From NCBI GenBank assembly GCA_037126765.1, contig JBBCBC010000012.1, positions 9,796,001 to 9,860,000 on the forward strand: 64,000 bases of DNA. Direction: 5' to 3'. The translations under genes were made by a program, and so were the position numbers. Under the pieces are notes generated by a model. The model did not search any database. It had not been told where the DNA came from and saw only the letters and a program-made list of their open reading frames with translations. The stretch comes from Stenogyne calaminthoides. Its lineage: Eukaryota > Streptophyta > Magnoliopsida > Lamiales > Lamiaceae. Shown piece by piece: positions 31,585-43,690 of this stretch; within the stretch, counting starts at the first letter, position 1, and every line of letters starts with the position of its first letter.

Positions 31585-31710
31585 ATGAGACGTCTCATGG
31601 GGGTACAATTTAACACAAATCATATTCACTCCTCCTAAAGTGTTAAAGCTTCAATGTCCAATTTATATTTATCTCACCATGAGATGATCTCTTGCAAATG
31701 TGTCTCATTC
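31585..31710 (-). repeat. short GAGACGTCTCA repeat, copy 1
   Basis: About 125 bp with GAGACGTCTCATGGGGGTAC, AAAGTGTTAAAGCTTCAATG and CTCACCATGAGATGATCTC. It is the inverted counterpart of copies at 33065-33190 and 62707-62862. Confidence 0.65.
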
Positions 31711-32044
31711 TGATCGACTCTAATGAGTCAAGGAGCAAAATATGTATCATAATCTTCGTCTCTTCGAGCAGGTTAATTTAATATCTTCAATTTATTAATC
31801 TTATAGTAGATTACAATATCATCAATTTCAATTAAAATTTTCTAAATTGACAAATTGTATATCTGATGAAGAATGTCAAAGACGTCTGTTAAATTACACG
31901 AAGAGTAACGAAGGCAGCATGCTCAGATTCAATTGAAATTGATATATTTTTGAAGTGTTTAATCTAAAAATAATTTTTTTTTTTCATATCGGGTAGTACA
32001 CAAGGGTACGTATATTCAATACTCCTTCCGTCCTATATTCAATA

Positions 32045-32259
32045 CTCCTTCCGTCCCATTGTATTTGTCTCACTTTCCTTTTGTGGACGTCTCACTATAA
32101 TTTTTTCAGTCCATAAAAGGAAAAAGTAACACTCCACTACCTTATATTCTTCACTTTACATCCATAAAATAGTATAAAGGCTACTAACTATTATTTTACT
32201 ATTATTGCTTAAATAATTCAACCAAAAGAAGTGGGACAAATACAATGGGATTGAGGGAG
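32045..32259. mobile_element. Stowaway MITE
   Basis: CTCCTTCCGTCCCATTGTAT and (inverted) CTCCCTCAATCCCATTGTAT form long inverted repeats flanked by TA. The left terminus is partly duplicated (the phrase ATTCAATACTCCTTCCGTCC occurs twice). 215 bp, non-coding. Confidence 0.88.
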
Positions 32260-32337
32260 TAATATTTATTTTTTCTTTAAAAAAAGGTGTTTAAAGTCAA
32301 AGTGCTTTGAAGAATAAAGATGGCAAGTACAAGTGCA

Positions 32338-32688
32338 TCAAATCCTAGACCATGTTATGATGGTATTTGCAAAAACTTATGCTTTTGAAGAAGTGATTAA
32401 AATTAGTGATTATGAAAAAAATTGATTAATAGTAAAAGTTGATATTGTTTGTAAAATAAATTTTAAAAAAGTTGATAATGTTTGCTAAAAAAGTTAATAG
32501 TATCTAAAAAATGCTAATAAGTTACTAAAACACCCCCTCCCCAACCCTACTTTTAGCTTATAACTTTTGATAACTTATTTAATCTAATAAAAAAGAAACA
32601 AACAATCCAAATTTTTTCTACGTGCAATTCTAGGTGACTATAATCAACATATAATTTCTTGCAAACACTCCTATATAAGGAGAATAGA
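32338..32688. mobile_element. insertion flanked by 14-bp direct repeats
   Basis: CAAGTACAAGTGCA stands at 32324-32337 and again at 32689-32702. The 351 bp between show weak inverted similarity (GGTATTTGCAAAAA versus GTGTTTGCAAGAAA). A 14-bp duplication is long for a DNA transposon and would suit a retroposon; the class is undecided. Confidence 0.45.
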
Positions 32689-32702
32689 CAAGTACAAGTG
32701 CA

Positions 32703-33064
32703 AGAAGAAAAGAGTCAGACGCCTATGACTTTCCTTTAATGACAAAAAGACTCAACCAATAGGAGATTGGCAACACGTGTAAGGAATCTGACAAAATATA
32801 TGGACTTGCAGATACAACGGCTCTATTAAAAAAAAGGAGCAGGTTGAACCTTACCTAATATAGGTACCTAATATGCACTCCAGCTACTCAACCTGACTGC
32901 CTACAAAAAATAGATTGAGTTCAAAAATGCTCTCCAACGACTCTTTTTAATTCTCTTTATAAATATGGATGAACCACTAGTAAAGTGAAGTTACAAAAAC
33001 TCTAAGTAAGCATTCAAGCAATTACTAAGAACACTTAAGCAATATATCCAAATATTCTTTAGTG
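32703..33064 (+). repeat. degraded LTR family C, left part
   Basis: Has a TATA-like CTTTATAAATATGG at about 32955 and preceding CTCTCCAACGA text that resembles the solo LTR at 45013-46753. The sequence continues after the inserted elements at 33722-33728 and then 55118 onward. Confidence 0.4.
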
Positions 33065-33190
33065 AGACACACTTGCATGAGACGGTCTCACGGTGAGATG
33101 GGGTATAAATTGGGCATTGAAGCTTTAACACTTTAGAAGGGGTGGATGCGATTTGTGCTAGGTTGTACCCCGTCTCATATGAGTTTTTTC
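33065..33190 (+). repeat. short GAGACGGTCTCA repeat, copy 2
   Basis: AGACACACTTGCATGAGACG, GTCTCACGGTGAGATGGGG and GAAGCTTTAACACTTTAGAA match copies at 31585 and 62707. It is flanked by TTCTTTAGTG (33055-33064) and TTCTTTGTGG (33191-33200), so it inserted with a duplication of about 9-10 bp. Confidence 0.65.
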
Positions 33191-33200
33191 TTCTTTGTGG

Positions 33201-33711
33201 AGGAAAAAAAAGTGTTTTGGTCTCATAAATTATCTACTGTTCATTTTTTGTCCCAAAATAATTTTACTGTCCAGTTTTGGTCTCATAACTAAATCGATTG
33301 TCTATTTTTTGTCAAAAAATTGCAAAAGACACCATTATTTGTCAAACGCAAGTCCACGTGCCGATAAAATTTAGTCGTTTTTAATTTGTATATTTTGAAT
33401 TTTTTGTTTTGATTTAATTTATTAGGTTATTTTTAATTAATTGAATAAAAAATGTAAAAAATAAAAAATGTAAAAAATAAAAAAGGAAAAGTTATTCTAC
33501 GTCCACGTCAGTGAGGGGATCAGTAACCTCCAAATTTTACCGGCATATGACTTACTTGTGAATGAAATGACGTTGTTCACAATTTTCCGGCTAAAATTGG
33601 ACAAAAATTGGGTAATCGACTTAGATATGAGATCAAAATTGGACAATTAAATTTTTTTGAGTCGAAAAATTGATAGTAAACAAGTTATGGGACCAAAAAA
33701 TATTTTTTCTC
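33201..33711. mobile_element. MULE-type MITE
   Basis: The left end AGGAAAAAAAAGTGTTTTGG and the inverted right end AGAAAAAATATTTTTTGG agree over about 22 bases and continue into GGTCYCAT. It is flanked by TTCTTTGTGG and TTCTTTAGTG (33712-33721). The roughly 9-bp duplication suggests Mutator-like origin. Confidence 0.6.
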
Positions 33712-33728
33712 TTCTTTAGTGTTCCTCC

Positions 33729-35331
33729 TGTTGGAATTTAGAGGTACGTAAACACGTAATACATGCGCAGCGCAAATAAACAGTTCACCAACAACGAACA
33801 ATTAATTGCATAATTAAATATGAGTAAACGTAAACAGAATTCTTATAGTAATTCACGGATTCCTCAACTATGGTATCCACGTAACAATCGTTTACTAACT
33901 TGCACAGATCTGCCAACGTTGAATCCCCGAGATGAATTTGCTAGGAAAATTCTAACTTATAAATTTTATGGAGAAATATGAATTCACGTATTATGAATTC
34001 CCAAGAGCTCATATATATAGGAGATGTCTAGCTTAAATCTCAAGCTAACCTGATTAGGAAATAAAATCTCTAATCTTTATTTAAATAAATCTCTTAGATT
34101 TATTCCCATATATAAAATCTCTACGGATTTAAATTCTATATATGACAAATCTCTACGATTTATTTCCATATATATTAAATCCTACAATAATATTCCAAAT
34201 ATTATTATTGAGAATTCTTATTTAATTAAATCCAATTTAATTAAACATTAATAATAATTAATTTCAAATTAATCTATTATTAATTACTTCTACATAAATT
34301 AAATATTAAATCTAATTTAACATTTAATCAACCAACTATAATTAGTAAACAACCATTACTTGTTGTGTGACCCATAAACCCTCATATATCGAGCGATTAG
34401 TCAAACTAAAGGTCTTAATTGAACCCTAGACAATAAATCAGACATTCTCAATATATGAGGTACGTTGCGAGGAAACACGCAACTACCTGTAACTGAAACA
34501 TGGGCTATTACGATTTCCTCCTTTCATTCACAAATACTCGATTAAGCCTTGAACATGATGAAGTGTCTATTCAAATAACTTAATCAATTTATCTCTAATC
34601 ACTAATTGATCATTCATATCACACTTGGCCACAAAGTCCAAGTTGACGTGCATTGGCCAATGACTTTGATCCAATTATGATGAGGAGATGAGTATTCTCT
34701 CTAAATCCACTTTGAGGAATGAATCATTTTCTTGGTTCAACTACCACGCACATGCACTTCGTGATGAACCAAATCCAAGTCATATCTACCCATGGAAGGA
34801 TGCAAGCGTCGGTCATGGTCAAAGTTCATCACTCCACACATGTCGTCCGTATTGACCTCAAGTCAAAGGAGTATCGCATCACTCCCACTAACCGAGACAC
34901 CCGTAGACACATATAGTGGAACTACATCAAACGGTTTCTCGGATGGGTATACCAATACCTTCTAAGGTATTTGTGCATCCATCATGAGATACCTAGTATC
35001 TCGTAGTAAGTGAGATCTCACTACACTCTCCAAGAGTATGATGCAGATCGCACACCAATCTCCATTGCATCATCAATATCCCATTCTCGATGATCCTTGA
35101 TTGGGGCTATTTGAGAATCATGCTTAGGTCATCTGAGTTCTCACTCACTCAATGACAGCAATGACTCAAGGGAACACAGATAAGAACAAATGCAACAATC
35201 AAACATAATATTCTAATGAGTGCAATGCCATATATTTAATATTAAATAAACAATAATATTAAATCAATACTGAATATTATCTGAGCAGTATGTCCTTACA
35301 ATGGATTGTCTCTAGGACACTAACACTAACA
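33729..35331 (-). repeat. copia-2 3' LTR (LTR family 2)
   Basis: 1603 bp, plus-strand ends TGTTGGAATTTAG and CACTAACACTAACA. Very similar to 53516-55117 and, inverted and truncated, to 58445-60316. Confidence 0.93.
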
Positions 35332-35346
35332 ATCTCCCACTTGAAC
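35332..35346 (-). other. copia-2 polypurine tract
   Basis: Minus strand reads CAAGTGGGAGAT immediately before the LTR, matching the tract of copia-1. Confidence 0.75.
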
Positions 35347-36105
35347 TAGAGCCAATCACCTACATGTCTAACCCCTAAACCATCAAAATGTCTAGTGTGT
35401 ACATGAACACTCAAAGCCTTGGTGAAAGGATCAGCCAGGTTATCCTCCGTGGGGACACGTTCTAACTTCATCTCTCCTCTAGCGATTATCTCTCTTATCA
35501 AGTGATAACGCCTCGGTACATGCTTGTTTCTATTATTAGATCTCGGTTCCTTAGCTTGCGCAACCGCACCAGTATTGTCACAATATAACTTTATTGGACT
35601 GCTGGCACTCGGAACTACCCGTAATTCACTTAAGAACTATTTTATCAAGACAACTTCCTTGGCAGCCTATGCCGCAGCAATGTACTCAGCTTCGGTTGTT
35701 GAATCTGCGGTAGTATCTTGTTTGGAACTATTCCAACTAACCGCCCCACCATTGAGAACGTAAACATAGCCCGACTGTGACTTGTAATCATCACAGTCGG
35801 ATTGAAACTTGCATCAGCATAGCAAGTTGCAACTAGCTCTGACTGTCCTCCGTAGACCAAGAAGCAATCTTTGGTACATCTAAGGTACTTAAGAATGTTC
35901 TTGACAGCAATCCAATGAGGTTCACCTGGATTCTGCTGGTATCTACCAGTGGTGCAAACAGCGAAGGCCACATCTGGTCTTGTGCAAGTCATGGTGTACA
36001 TGATGGAGCCAATTGCAGATGCATATGGTATATCCTTCATGCGCTGGATATCAGCTTCCGTAGAAGGACAACCCTTCTTAGACAGCTTTATCCCATGACA
36101 CACCA
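35347..36105 (-). pseudogene. copia-2 RT end and RNase H
   Basis: The frame 36103-35645 starts CHGIKLSKKGCPSTEADIQR, then MKDIPYASAIGSIMYTMTCT, GRYQQNPGEPHW and YADASFN, a standard copia RT/RNase H junction. Further RNase H text (STTEAEYIA-like and CDNTGAV-like) continues in other frames to about 35350. It continues directly from the RT block ending at 48155 on the other side of the gypsy insertion. Confidence 0.9.
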
Positions 36106-36110
36106 GTAGA

Positions 36111-36767
36111 TGTTGTAACTGGTTTTTATCTACTCAGTTAAACAATAATTATTATGAAATGCGTATGCTAAAGGAAATCGAATCAGGGAAAGAGACAAAG
36201 AAGTTGGTGACCCGGTTCGTCTTTGGAATCAGACTACGTCCGGGGGCGTCCAAGCCAGGGAGAGGATGTATGTATATGCCTAGAAGTCTAAGTTGTTCAC
36301 TTTTTTACAGAGGTGGCCGTGGTGGCCTATTTATACTATGACTCCCACCCTTTGGGTGGAAATTTACATAAGGAATAATGCCTATGAAAGGGCTACAATA
36401 TCGGGAACCATTAATCTCGCCTTGACAAGCCAGAAATCGTCCATCTTCAGCGTGCGCCAATCGTGGAGCGGATGTGGAGGGTGGATTAGTGGCGTGTCGG
36501 GGGCTATCATTGACCACGTGAACTGTATAGTTATGGCTGGTGCAGGTCGCTCCCGACTTGAGAATATAAAGCGGAAATCGCATCGTGACTTCCCGAACTG
36601 CCGACTACCCAAGTTGCCGACCTTTGCGACTTGAAGGTTTGGTCTTGTGGAAATTACGTGGGCTGATCCATTCGTCCCCTTGCCGAGATTGCTTCATGCA
36701 GTCTTTGTTGGATTGTTTATGATCCTTCGTGCCCAGGTGGGAGGTCGGGTTTATCCATGCTACAACA
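36111..36767 (-). repeat. gypsy 3' LTR
   Basis: 657 bp. Its right 413 bp match 47742-48149 with roughly 16 differences by eye. The internal side has the purine-rich minus-strand sequence CAACTTGAGGGGCAAT as polypurine tract. Confidence 0.9.
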
Positions 36768-39700
36768 ATTGCCCCTCAAGTTGAGGTCTCTTGTTCCGAG
36801 AAGGGTCCTTGGCTTGACACATGGACTAAATCGACTAGCGACCATCCGACCTGGAAAGTCTCCTATGAGCGGCTTACTATCCTCGGGCAGGTGAAAAGTC
36901 ACCTCGATAATACGAATCGCCGCATCAGACTTCTCTCGATCTCAGGGATTCAAAATGATATCATGCCAGGATGATGACGTAAAGTGCAACCATTTCATCC
37001 AATGAGATGCCGTAGTGGATTTCACGCGAGCCCCTCGCATCTTTTTGTTGCTAGGGGGCCGAAGTTTTGGCTAATTTTATTTTGGCCCCTCCTCTTCTTC
37101 GATAAATAGGCGGGGAATTAGGTTTTGAAAACCTTATTTCCTGCTACTGTCTTGCAAAAGAATTTCCTCAAGATACTCTTCCTGGTTCTTTCTCCCTTCC
37201 ACCGGAAACACATTCTCATGTCCCAGAAGCGGAATTAATCACAGGTAAGCACTTTGGTGCCCTTCTTCGAATTTATGGATTCTAGCGTTTCCAAATCCCT
37301 TTTTGCCTCTCAAAATTTATGGTGGCTTCCTCCTCTTCGAGGATGACATCCCTATTTCCTGCGTCACATTTTTTTTTCGCTCATACCATCGGGCATGTGG
37401 GTGAAAGTTCATTGGCTAAGGTTATGGCGCGGCCACGGGAAGACGATGCCCGATGATGAGCCGTGGATGACCAATTTCGGAAGAAGAACGGCGAAATTGC
37501 CCATCTTCCCCCGTTGGATGTTGATCTCCTTCATCCCGTCCCACGAGAACGGTCGTAAACGGCGGGTCCTTCTGCCTCAGTTCAAGATTATGGGGCTTAT
37601 GAACGAGTCTTCAATTATGATCTGTATTTTAACCGAGCTCCGTACAAGCGACTTGACCGGGCATACCGCAAGTCGGTCGACTCTCAATTCGCGTCGTCGA
37701 TTAAAGATACGATCTATGCTCTCCGTCAAGATGTGCGGGGACTTAAATCGTATGTCTGAGGTGCCGGGATGTGTATTTTTATGGGCCGACCCCGGACGAA
37801 AGCGCCGATCAGCCTCCTCTCGGAATGATTGCTATGAATGAGTCTTCCATGTCGGTCGGTATTCGATTTTCATTGCACCCGGCCATTTCCCATCTGCTGG
37901 CGGCCTGAAATGTGAGCCTCACGCAGATCACCCCCCAATGGGTGGAGTTACATCATCTCCACCATGGTCATTTTGGGGCAGGCCGGGATGAAAAGACTGC
38001 CTAATCCTGGAGAGATATCTCACGTGATGTCGCCCGTTGCTCAGGTCGGAGGCTATCACGCTGTGCGGCTTCGTAGAGGCAAAGAGCTCGTGAGTGGGAT
38101 TCCGAATAAGGTTGACGGGTGGCACAAGAAATGGTGGTTTGTAGGAGGAGCATGGGAGTCGGTGGCCCCTTCCAGCACCTTATCCATTAGAGTTCCTACG
38201 GATTATGCGAACCATGTTGAGGATGGTACTTCGCCTTAATTTTTTTGTGCTCGATTGTACTGATCTAATTCTTTTTTCGTCTTGCCGTGTTTGCGCCCCG
38301 ACCTTATGAGCTATATTGGGACTTTCTCGAGGCGTTCAAGGAGGTTCGAGACACACCCCCTAGCTAGTGAGACATTAATTTGTTGAACTCCGAGCTCGGC
38401 AAGCTTGGCCGGGATCAGATATACTTACCCTCGCCACTTGAGGATTCCCTGTAAGTCTCGGCCGCATCTTTTCAAGTGTATTTCGCGATTTTGCGCAAAA
38501 GGTTCTATTTTATGTTAGATCTGGAGATCCCGATCTACCGTCATTGGCCCTCTGCCTCTGAGATGGCCTCGCGACCTCGATCAGTACTCGGCTCCATGAG
38601 GCGTCTGCGCCTCTTCTTTGCCCGGGGGACATTCGATTCGAGACTCCTCCAGTGGGGCGGTGAGCGACCTCCCAAGAGGGCGCGTTTAAACCGCACCACC
38701 AATCCATGTCAAGTCGGGGTACTGGAAGGGTGGCTCCCAGCCCGACACCTTTGCCGACTTCTACCCGGGAGGGAGGTCGCCATCCGGAGGACGATTCCTG
38801 GATTGGTTGGGATGAGGAGAGGATGCAAAGGTAGGCCGTTTGCAACTCTTAATGAATTTACCTCAAAATCGGGACCAAACTTAATATATTTGTTCCTCCT
38901 TGTTGCAGTTAGGAGCTGACGGCCAGCAAGTTTTCACCGGAGGTGCCGAAGCTTCCGAGATCCCGATTCCCATTGTTGGAGGGCACGCCTTAGACTAGCC
39001 CCTGCTACTTGGAGCGATGATGAGGAATGTGCCACAAGATGGATGGATGAAGGATGATCACGCCGCCAACAAGTCACGGGCAACATGTATTCGGCTATTG
39101 TCCACTCCTTGAAGGCCGCCCTCTACATGGAAAAGGCCTGCTCCCAATCCGAGCTCGAGCTCTCCAAACTAGAGAAGGCCAGGCGATGACCTCCGAGCAA
39201 GCGAAATCACTGATATCTGCCTATGAGGTGCGTAAGAATCGAGGTTGCTAAGGCCGACTTGGCCAAGAGGCCTTGGAGTTCAAGGGCCACCAAGAAGTTC
39301 GAGATCGCTCGGGGAGGAGAAGGAGGTCAGAATCTTGGATGAAGGCGGAGCTGATCCGCAAGGATGTAGAGGTCGAGGAGAAGTTGGCCGCCAAAGATGA
39401 ACACTTTAAGCAGGTCGAAGAGCAGTATGCTAACTTTGCCTATGTCGTGGCGGTTCTTGGCGCTATCAGAAATGTTCGCGAAAGAACCTATTTGTCGACC
39501 TCTCATTTTATTAATGACCATTTGATACGTTCATGACTTCCCCCCTCCTCGACATTGTCTTTGGAGATTAAAGATCTGGAAGATCCCCCGGGCATTGATT
39601 TGTCCTTCTTCCCTAATCGAGTCGGAATCGTGCACCCCACTCCCAATCCTGATGAGACCTGATTGGGAGACTCAGGTGGTCCTCGAGACTCGAGACGGAT

Positions 39701-40400
39701 GAGGCCAGGAGCCTAAATGAGGTCGGCCGAGATGTCCGTGACTCCTCCCAAGAAAGAGCCTGGCCCGGCCTCTAGGGAGGTGTTTACCAACCCAAGATCC
39801 GGGAGGTGGCCCACCCTTTCTCACGGCGTTATTCAAAGAACAATTAGGTGGGTAGCCTTTGAACATAGTCGATTAGTCTCTTTGATGGGATTCTTTATCG
39901 TTCTTAAGAATGATGACATCAAGAATCCCCGATAAGAAAAAGGAGATTGAGAAGTTGTTGAACCCCATCTCCAACAATACTTTTGATCAGCATACCTTAA
40001 AGCCGGAAGTCATCTGCCATTCGTGGATATTGGGTTGTAGTAAAACATATGTCGTCAGTTATCATGATGTATCTTGGTTTCCGCTTGATGTAATCTAGCC
40101 TTCTGGCTCTTATAATGTATCGACCTTCGGGCTTGTTTTCATTAATGAAACCTGCCTTTTTCTTTCCTTTATTGTGCCGACTTGATTTTCTTATGCGACT
40201 ATAATCTGTGCGTATGTTCATTCATCTTATTGGCATTGCGATTTTAGATTGAACCTCGCTTAGTCGTCTTATAAAGTTAGGGGAGGATCACACCGCTAGG
40301 GGTGGCGATCTCGCCGCAAATATGTCGAAAGTCGTTCCCGGGGGAGGTCGATCTTTTATCTATGTGACCTCCCTGGGTTTAAACACATGAATTGTGAAAA
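36768..40400 (+). pseudogene. antisense extra coding region of the gypsy element
   Basis: Lies between integrase and the 3' LTR but codes, in broken frames, on the plus strand, opposite to pol. Pieces include GAYERVFNYDLYFNRAPYKR (about 37590), FSLHPAISHLLA with SLTQITPQWVELHHLHHGHF (about 37865-37975), LRRGKELVSGIPNKVDGWHK with KWWFVGGAWE (38065-38160), and PPGIDLSFFPNRVGIVHPTP near 39590. These resemble the 'putative gypsy type transposon' (Transposase_28-like) domain found as additional antisense ORFs in plant Tat elements. A possible splice donor CACAGGTAAG is at about 37233. The function in the family is unknown. Confidence 0.6.
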
Positions 40401-40429
40401 AGAAAATTTAACTCATTATTATTGACTCG

Positions 40430-41620
40430 CCTGAAAGTTTACAAGTACACTGGCCTCGACCCTACTGATAGTATCTCTTGGATGAGATCGTTCCACGCAT
40501 CTTGAGGCCGAGTGCCATCGAGTTCTCGAGCTCGTATGCCCGATTGGATAATACTCGGCGACCTTGTATGGTCCTTCCGGTTTGGTCGAAAAGTTCCTTT
40601 GGTTACTCAAGAGTCTTCTTGAGGACGAATTCGCCTTTCTTTGAATTTTCAAAGTCGCACTTTAGGGTTGTAGTATTTTTTCGATTTGTTGTTTGTATCT
40701 CGCATTTTAGGATACACTGCCTCTAATCACTTCTCTTGAAAGCAAGTCTAGGTTTACGGCCAAGGCCTCATCGTTCTTGATCGGTCGCGATCTGCGAGGT
40801 TCTGAGAATTTGGAATTCGACTATCTTGGTATATATTAACTTCGGGCGAATGCCATCGAATAAGGGATCTCTCGGTCGAATTTTGGCGGAGTCGATTACG
40901 TATGACCATAGTACATCCGGTAATTCATTTGCCACTTCCCTTTTCCTCCCTCAATCTTAGTTTTCGAGTGTGCTTGATGATCTTGTTAACGGCCGACTTG
41001 ACCGTTTGGTGAGGGTGATAAGGGGTAGAAAAAGCTTGGTGATTTTCCATTTTCTCAAGAAACTATCGATCTTATGACCATCGAATCGCTTCACATTATC
41101 GGATATAATTGCTTGCGGTAGGCGAATCTACAGATGATGTTTCGCCATATGAATTTGATGACGTGATCCTGATCTATGGTCGCCAAAGCCTCAGCCTCGG
41201 CCCATTTTGTGAAGTAATCTCATCGCGACTAGGGTGTACTTGATCGAACCCGGCCATTGTAATGGCCCGATGATATCTATCCCCACTTCGCCAAAGGCGG
41301 GGACCGAGGATCTTTGGTGAGTTCCTCCAGTCGCGACCTTGATTGATGGTGCGTGTATTTGACATTTGTGGCATTTCCGTGCGAAAACCATGGCATCGGC
41401 CTTTAAAGTTAGCCAATAATACCCCTGTCTCGTCGTCTTATGAAGCGGCGGCCGCCCCCGTGGTTTTTCGCATACCCCATCGTGAATATCTTGCGGATAG
41501 CACGCCCTTGCTCGGGGGTAACACATCCGGAGGCGATGGTATATTAAAAGCCTCGCTTATATAGTTCGTTACCAACCAATGTGTACCTTGTTGCCCTTAG
41601 TTGCAATTGCTTTGCACGAA
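40430..41620 (-). pseudogene. gypsy integrase
   Basis: 41526-41191 reads RQGYYWLTLKADAMVFARKC with HKCQIHAP (second half of the HHCC zinc module), then VGIDIIGPL (first catalytic Asp). Broken frames follow with ISDNVKRFDGHKIDSFLRKW (second Asp region, about 41110-41050) and ELPDVLWSY further left. Stops are frequent; the last recognisable piece is near 40440. Confidence 0.82.
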
Positions 41621-41699
41621 TTTTGTCGGTTGGTAATGCCCGGTCATCAAGTAGTCGATTATGGGGGTCATCCAAATTAAACTTCGGGTGTGTCTAGGG

Positions 41700-42462
41700 C
41701 GCGGCTCGTTGTGTTAGCGATGGAGGGGGCATTTTTGTGATGGTGACATCCCTCATCTCTGCTGGTCCCTCCGAAGTCTCTAGTCATGGCAATGCATCGG
41801 CTTGGGAGTTCTCATCCCTTGGTACTATCTTGATGTAGATTTGTTCAAATTTCAGGCAAAGTGCTTTAACGACCTCTTGGTAGGCCGACATCCGCTCATC
41901 TCGGGCCTCATACTCCGCTGATATCTGGGGTACTTGAAGTCGCTTGATGCCCATTGCTTGATGTCGGTGTGTACTTGAAGTCGCTTGATGCCCATTGCGG
42001 TGGACATTTCTAGACCGTTGATCAGCGCTTCATATTCGGCCTCGTTGTTGGTGGTAGGGAAATCGAAAGTGATGGCATTACGAAAAAAATCCCATCTGGG
42101 CCGGTCTTAACACAATTCCTGCCCCTGATTTGTTGGCAGTTGTTGAGCCGTCTACGTACAACTCCCATGGTGGGCCGGTCGAACCGCTGGCCCCAGGAGG
42201 AGGGGTTAATTCAACGATGAAGTTGGCCAAGGCCTAAGCTTTTATTGCAGGCCGCGGCGCGTATGTTACCCCATACTGTCCAACCTCGATGGCCCACTTG
42301 AGGCATCAGCCCGATGTATCTGGTCGATGGAGCACGTTGCGAAGGGGTAAGGAAGTGAGGACCTCCACTTGGTGATCGAAGAAGTAAGGTCTCAGTTTCC
42401 TCACACTCATAACTAGAGCATAAAGCAATTTCTCTAGAAGAGGGTATCATTTTCGGTTTCAT
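41700..42462 (-). pseudogene. gypsy RNase H and bridge
   Basis: Broken frames hold the RNase H motif WELYVDGSTTANKSGAGIVL (about 42170-42110), then a duplicated stretch (GVLEVAxWALSDI-like; plus-strand TACTTGAAGTCGCTTGATGC occurs twice at about 41930 and 41970) and LKFEQIYIKIVPRDENSQAD. This is the Tat-type RNase H; the first catalytic Asp (VDGS) is visible. Confidence 0.75.
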
Positions 42463-43690
42463 TTAAGCGTCGGATCGACAAAGTAAATGGGCGGATGGGT
42501 TTGGCCCTCCTTGCGTACAAACATTTGCGCTCGAGGCGGTTTAAAGGTCGCCAAGTATAAAAGCGATTTCTCACCAGGGACTGTTTTGGCTAAAACGTCG
42601 ACGTCGGCGGATATGCTTTGATCTGTCACGAGCATCGACTCTCGGATGTCCATTCGAACGCCATATTCTTTTCGATGGTGTCGAACATGGGTTTGCATTT
42701 ATCCCCCATTCGAGAGATGAATCTGTTTAGAGCGGCCAGGCACCCCGTCAATTTTTGAACGTCCTTTTTGGTTTTTGGGGCCCCCATATCCAAGATAGCC
42801 TGCACCTTGGCTGGGTTTACTTCAATCCCCCGCTTGCTGACCAGGTGCCCTAGGAACTTCCCTGATTCCACTCCGAAGTTGCACTTTTTCGGGTTGAGTT
42901 TCATATTGAACTTCCTGAGTATCTCGAAAGCTTGCGCCAGATGAGCCAAATGATCTTACTTTTTTAGACTCTTCACGACAATGTCGTCAATGTACACCTC
43001 CACCAACTTGCCTATTTGCTCAACAAACATATGATTGACCATCCTTTGATACGTTGCCCCGGCTTTCTTCAAACTAAAAGGCATTCTCTTCCAACAGTAC
43101 ATGTTCTTCTCTGTTAAAAATGAAGTGTGCTGCCTGTCGGGCTCGTACATAGCTATCTGATGGTACCCGAGAAATGCGTCCATGAAAGACATCATCTCAT
43201 GGCCCACCGTATTGTCGATTAAGTGGTCGATATGCGGCATCGGGAAGAAATCCTTGGGGCATGCCTCGTTAAGATCTATGAAATCGATGCAAAGTCGCCA
43301 AGTCCCGTTTGATTTCTTTACAAGGACCGTATTTGCAACCCACTGTGGTTGGTCGGCCTGCATGATCAGGTCATTGTCAAGCAACTTCTTCACCTCTTCA
43401 GCGAGGGTCGCATATTTTTCTGGACCAAACTTCCTCCTTTTCTGAGCTACTGGTTTTCGGGCAGGGTCAATGTGTAACCGGTGACATACGATCTCAGGAT
43501 TGATCCCGACCATATCCTTGTGTGACCAAGTGAAAATGTCTAGGTTATTCTTGAGGAAATCGACGACTTCAATTTTCAGGTCGTCGGGGATCTTGGATCC
43601 AATGATGATCTCCAGGTCTGGCCGGGCTGGGTCCACCTTGACCCTATCGAATTCCTCCCCGGGTACCGCTCTGGGTCCCCCGAGTCATGG
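42459..43690 (-). pseudogene. gypsy reverse transcriptase
   Basis: 43636-42956 is 226 codons long and almost intact: KPVAQKRRKFGPEKYATLAE, VLVKKSNGTWRLCIDFIDLN, SFMDAFLGYHQIAMYEPDRQ and the catalytic VYIDDIVVKS. After one stop the thumb/connection continues (42949-42626) with FNMKLNPKKCNFGVESGKFL and FLGHLVSKRGIEVNP, then 42698-42459 (start of RNase H, KSLLYLATF). Catalytic Asp residues are present. The mutations are a stop directly after the YIDD block and a frameshift near 42650. Confidence 0.93.

Noticed and set aside
37395..37841. A 148-codon plus-strand ORF taken as a host gene
   Set aside because: It lies inside the gypsy element and is out of frame with the better-matching antisense region there.
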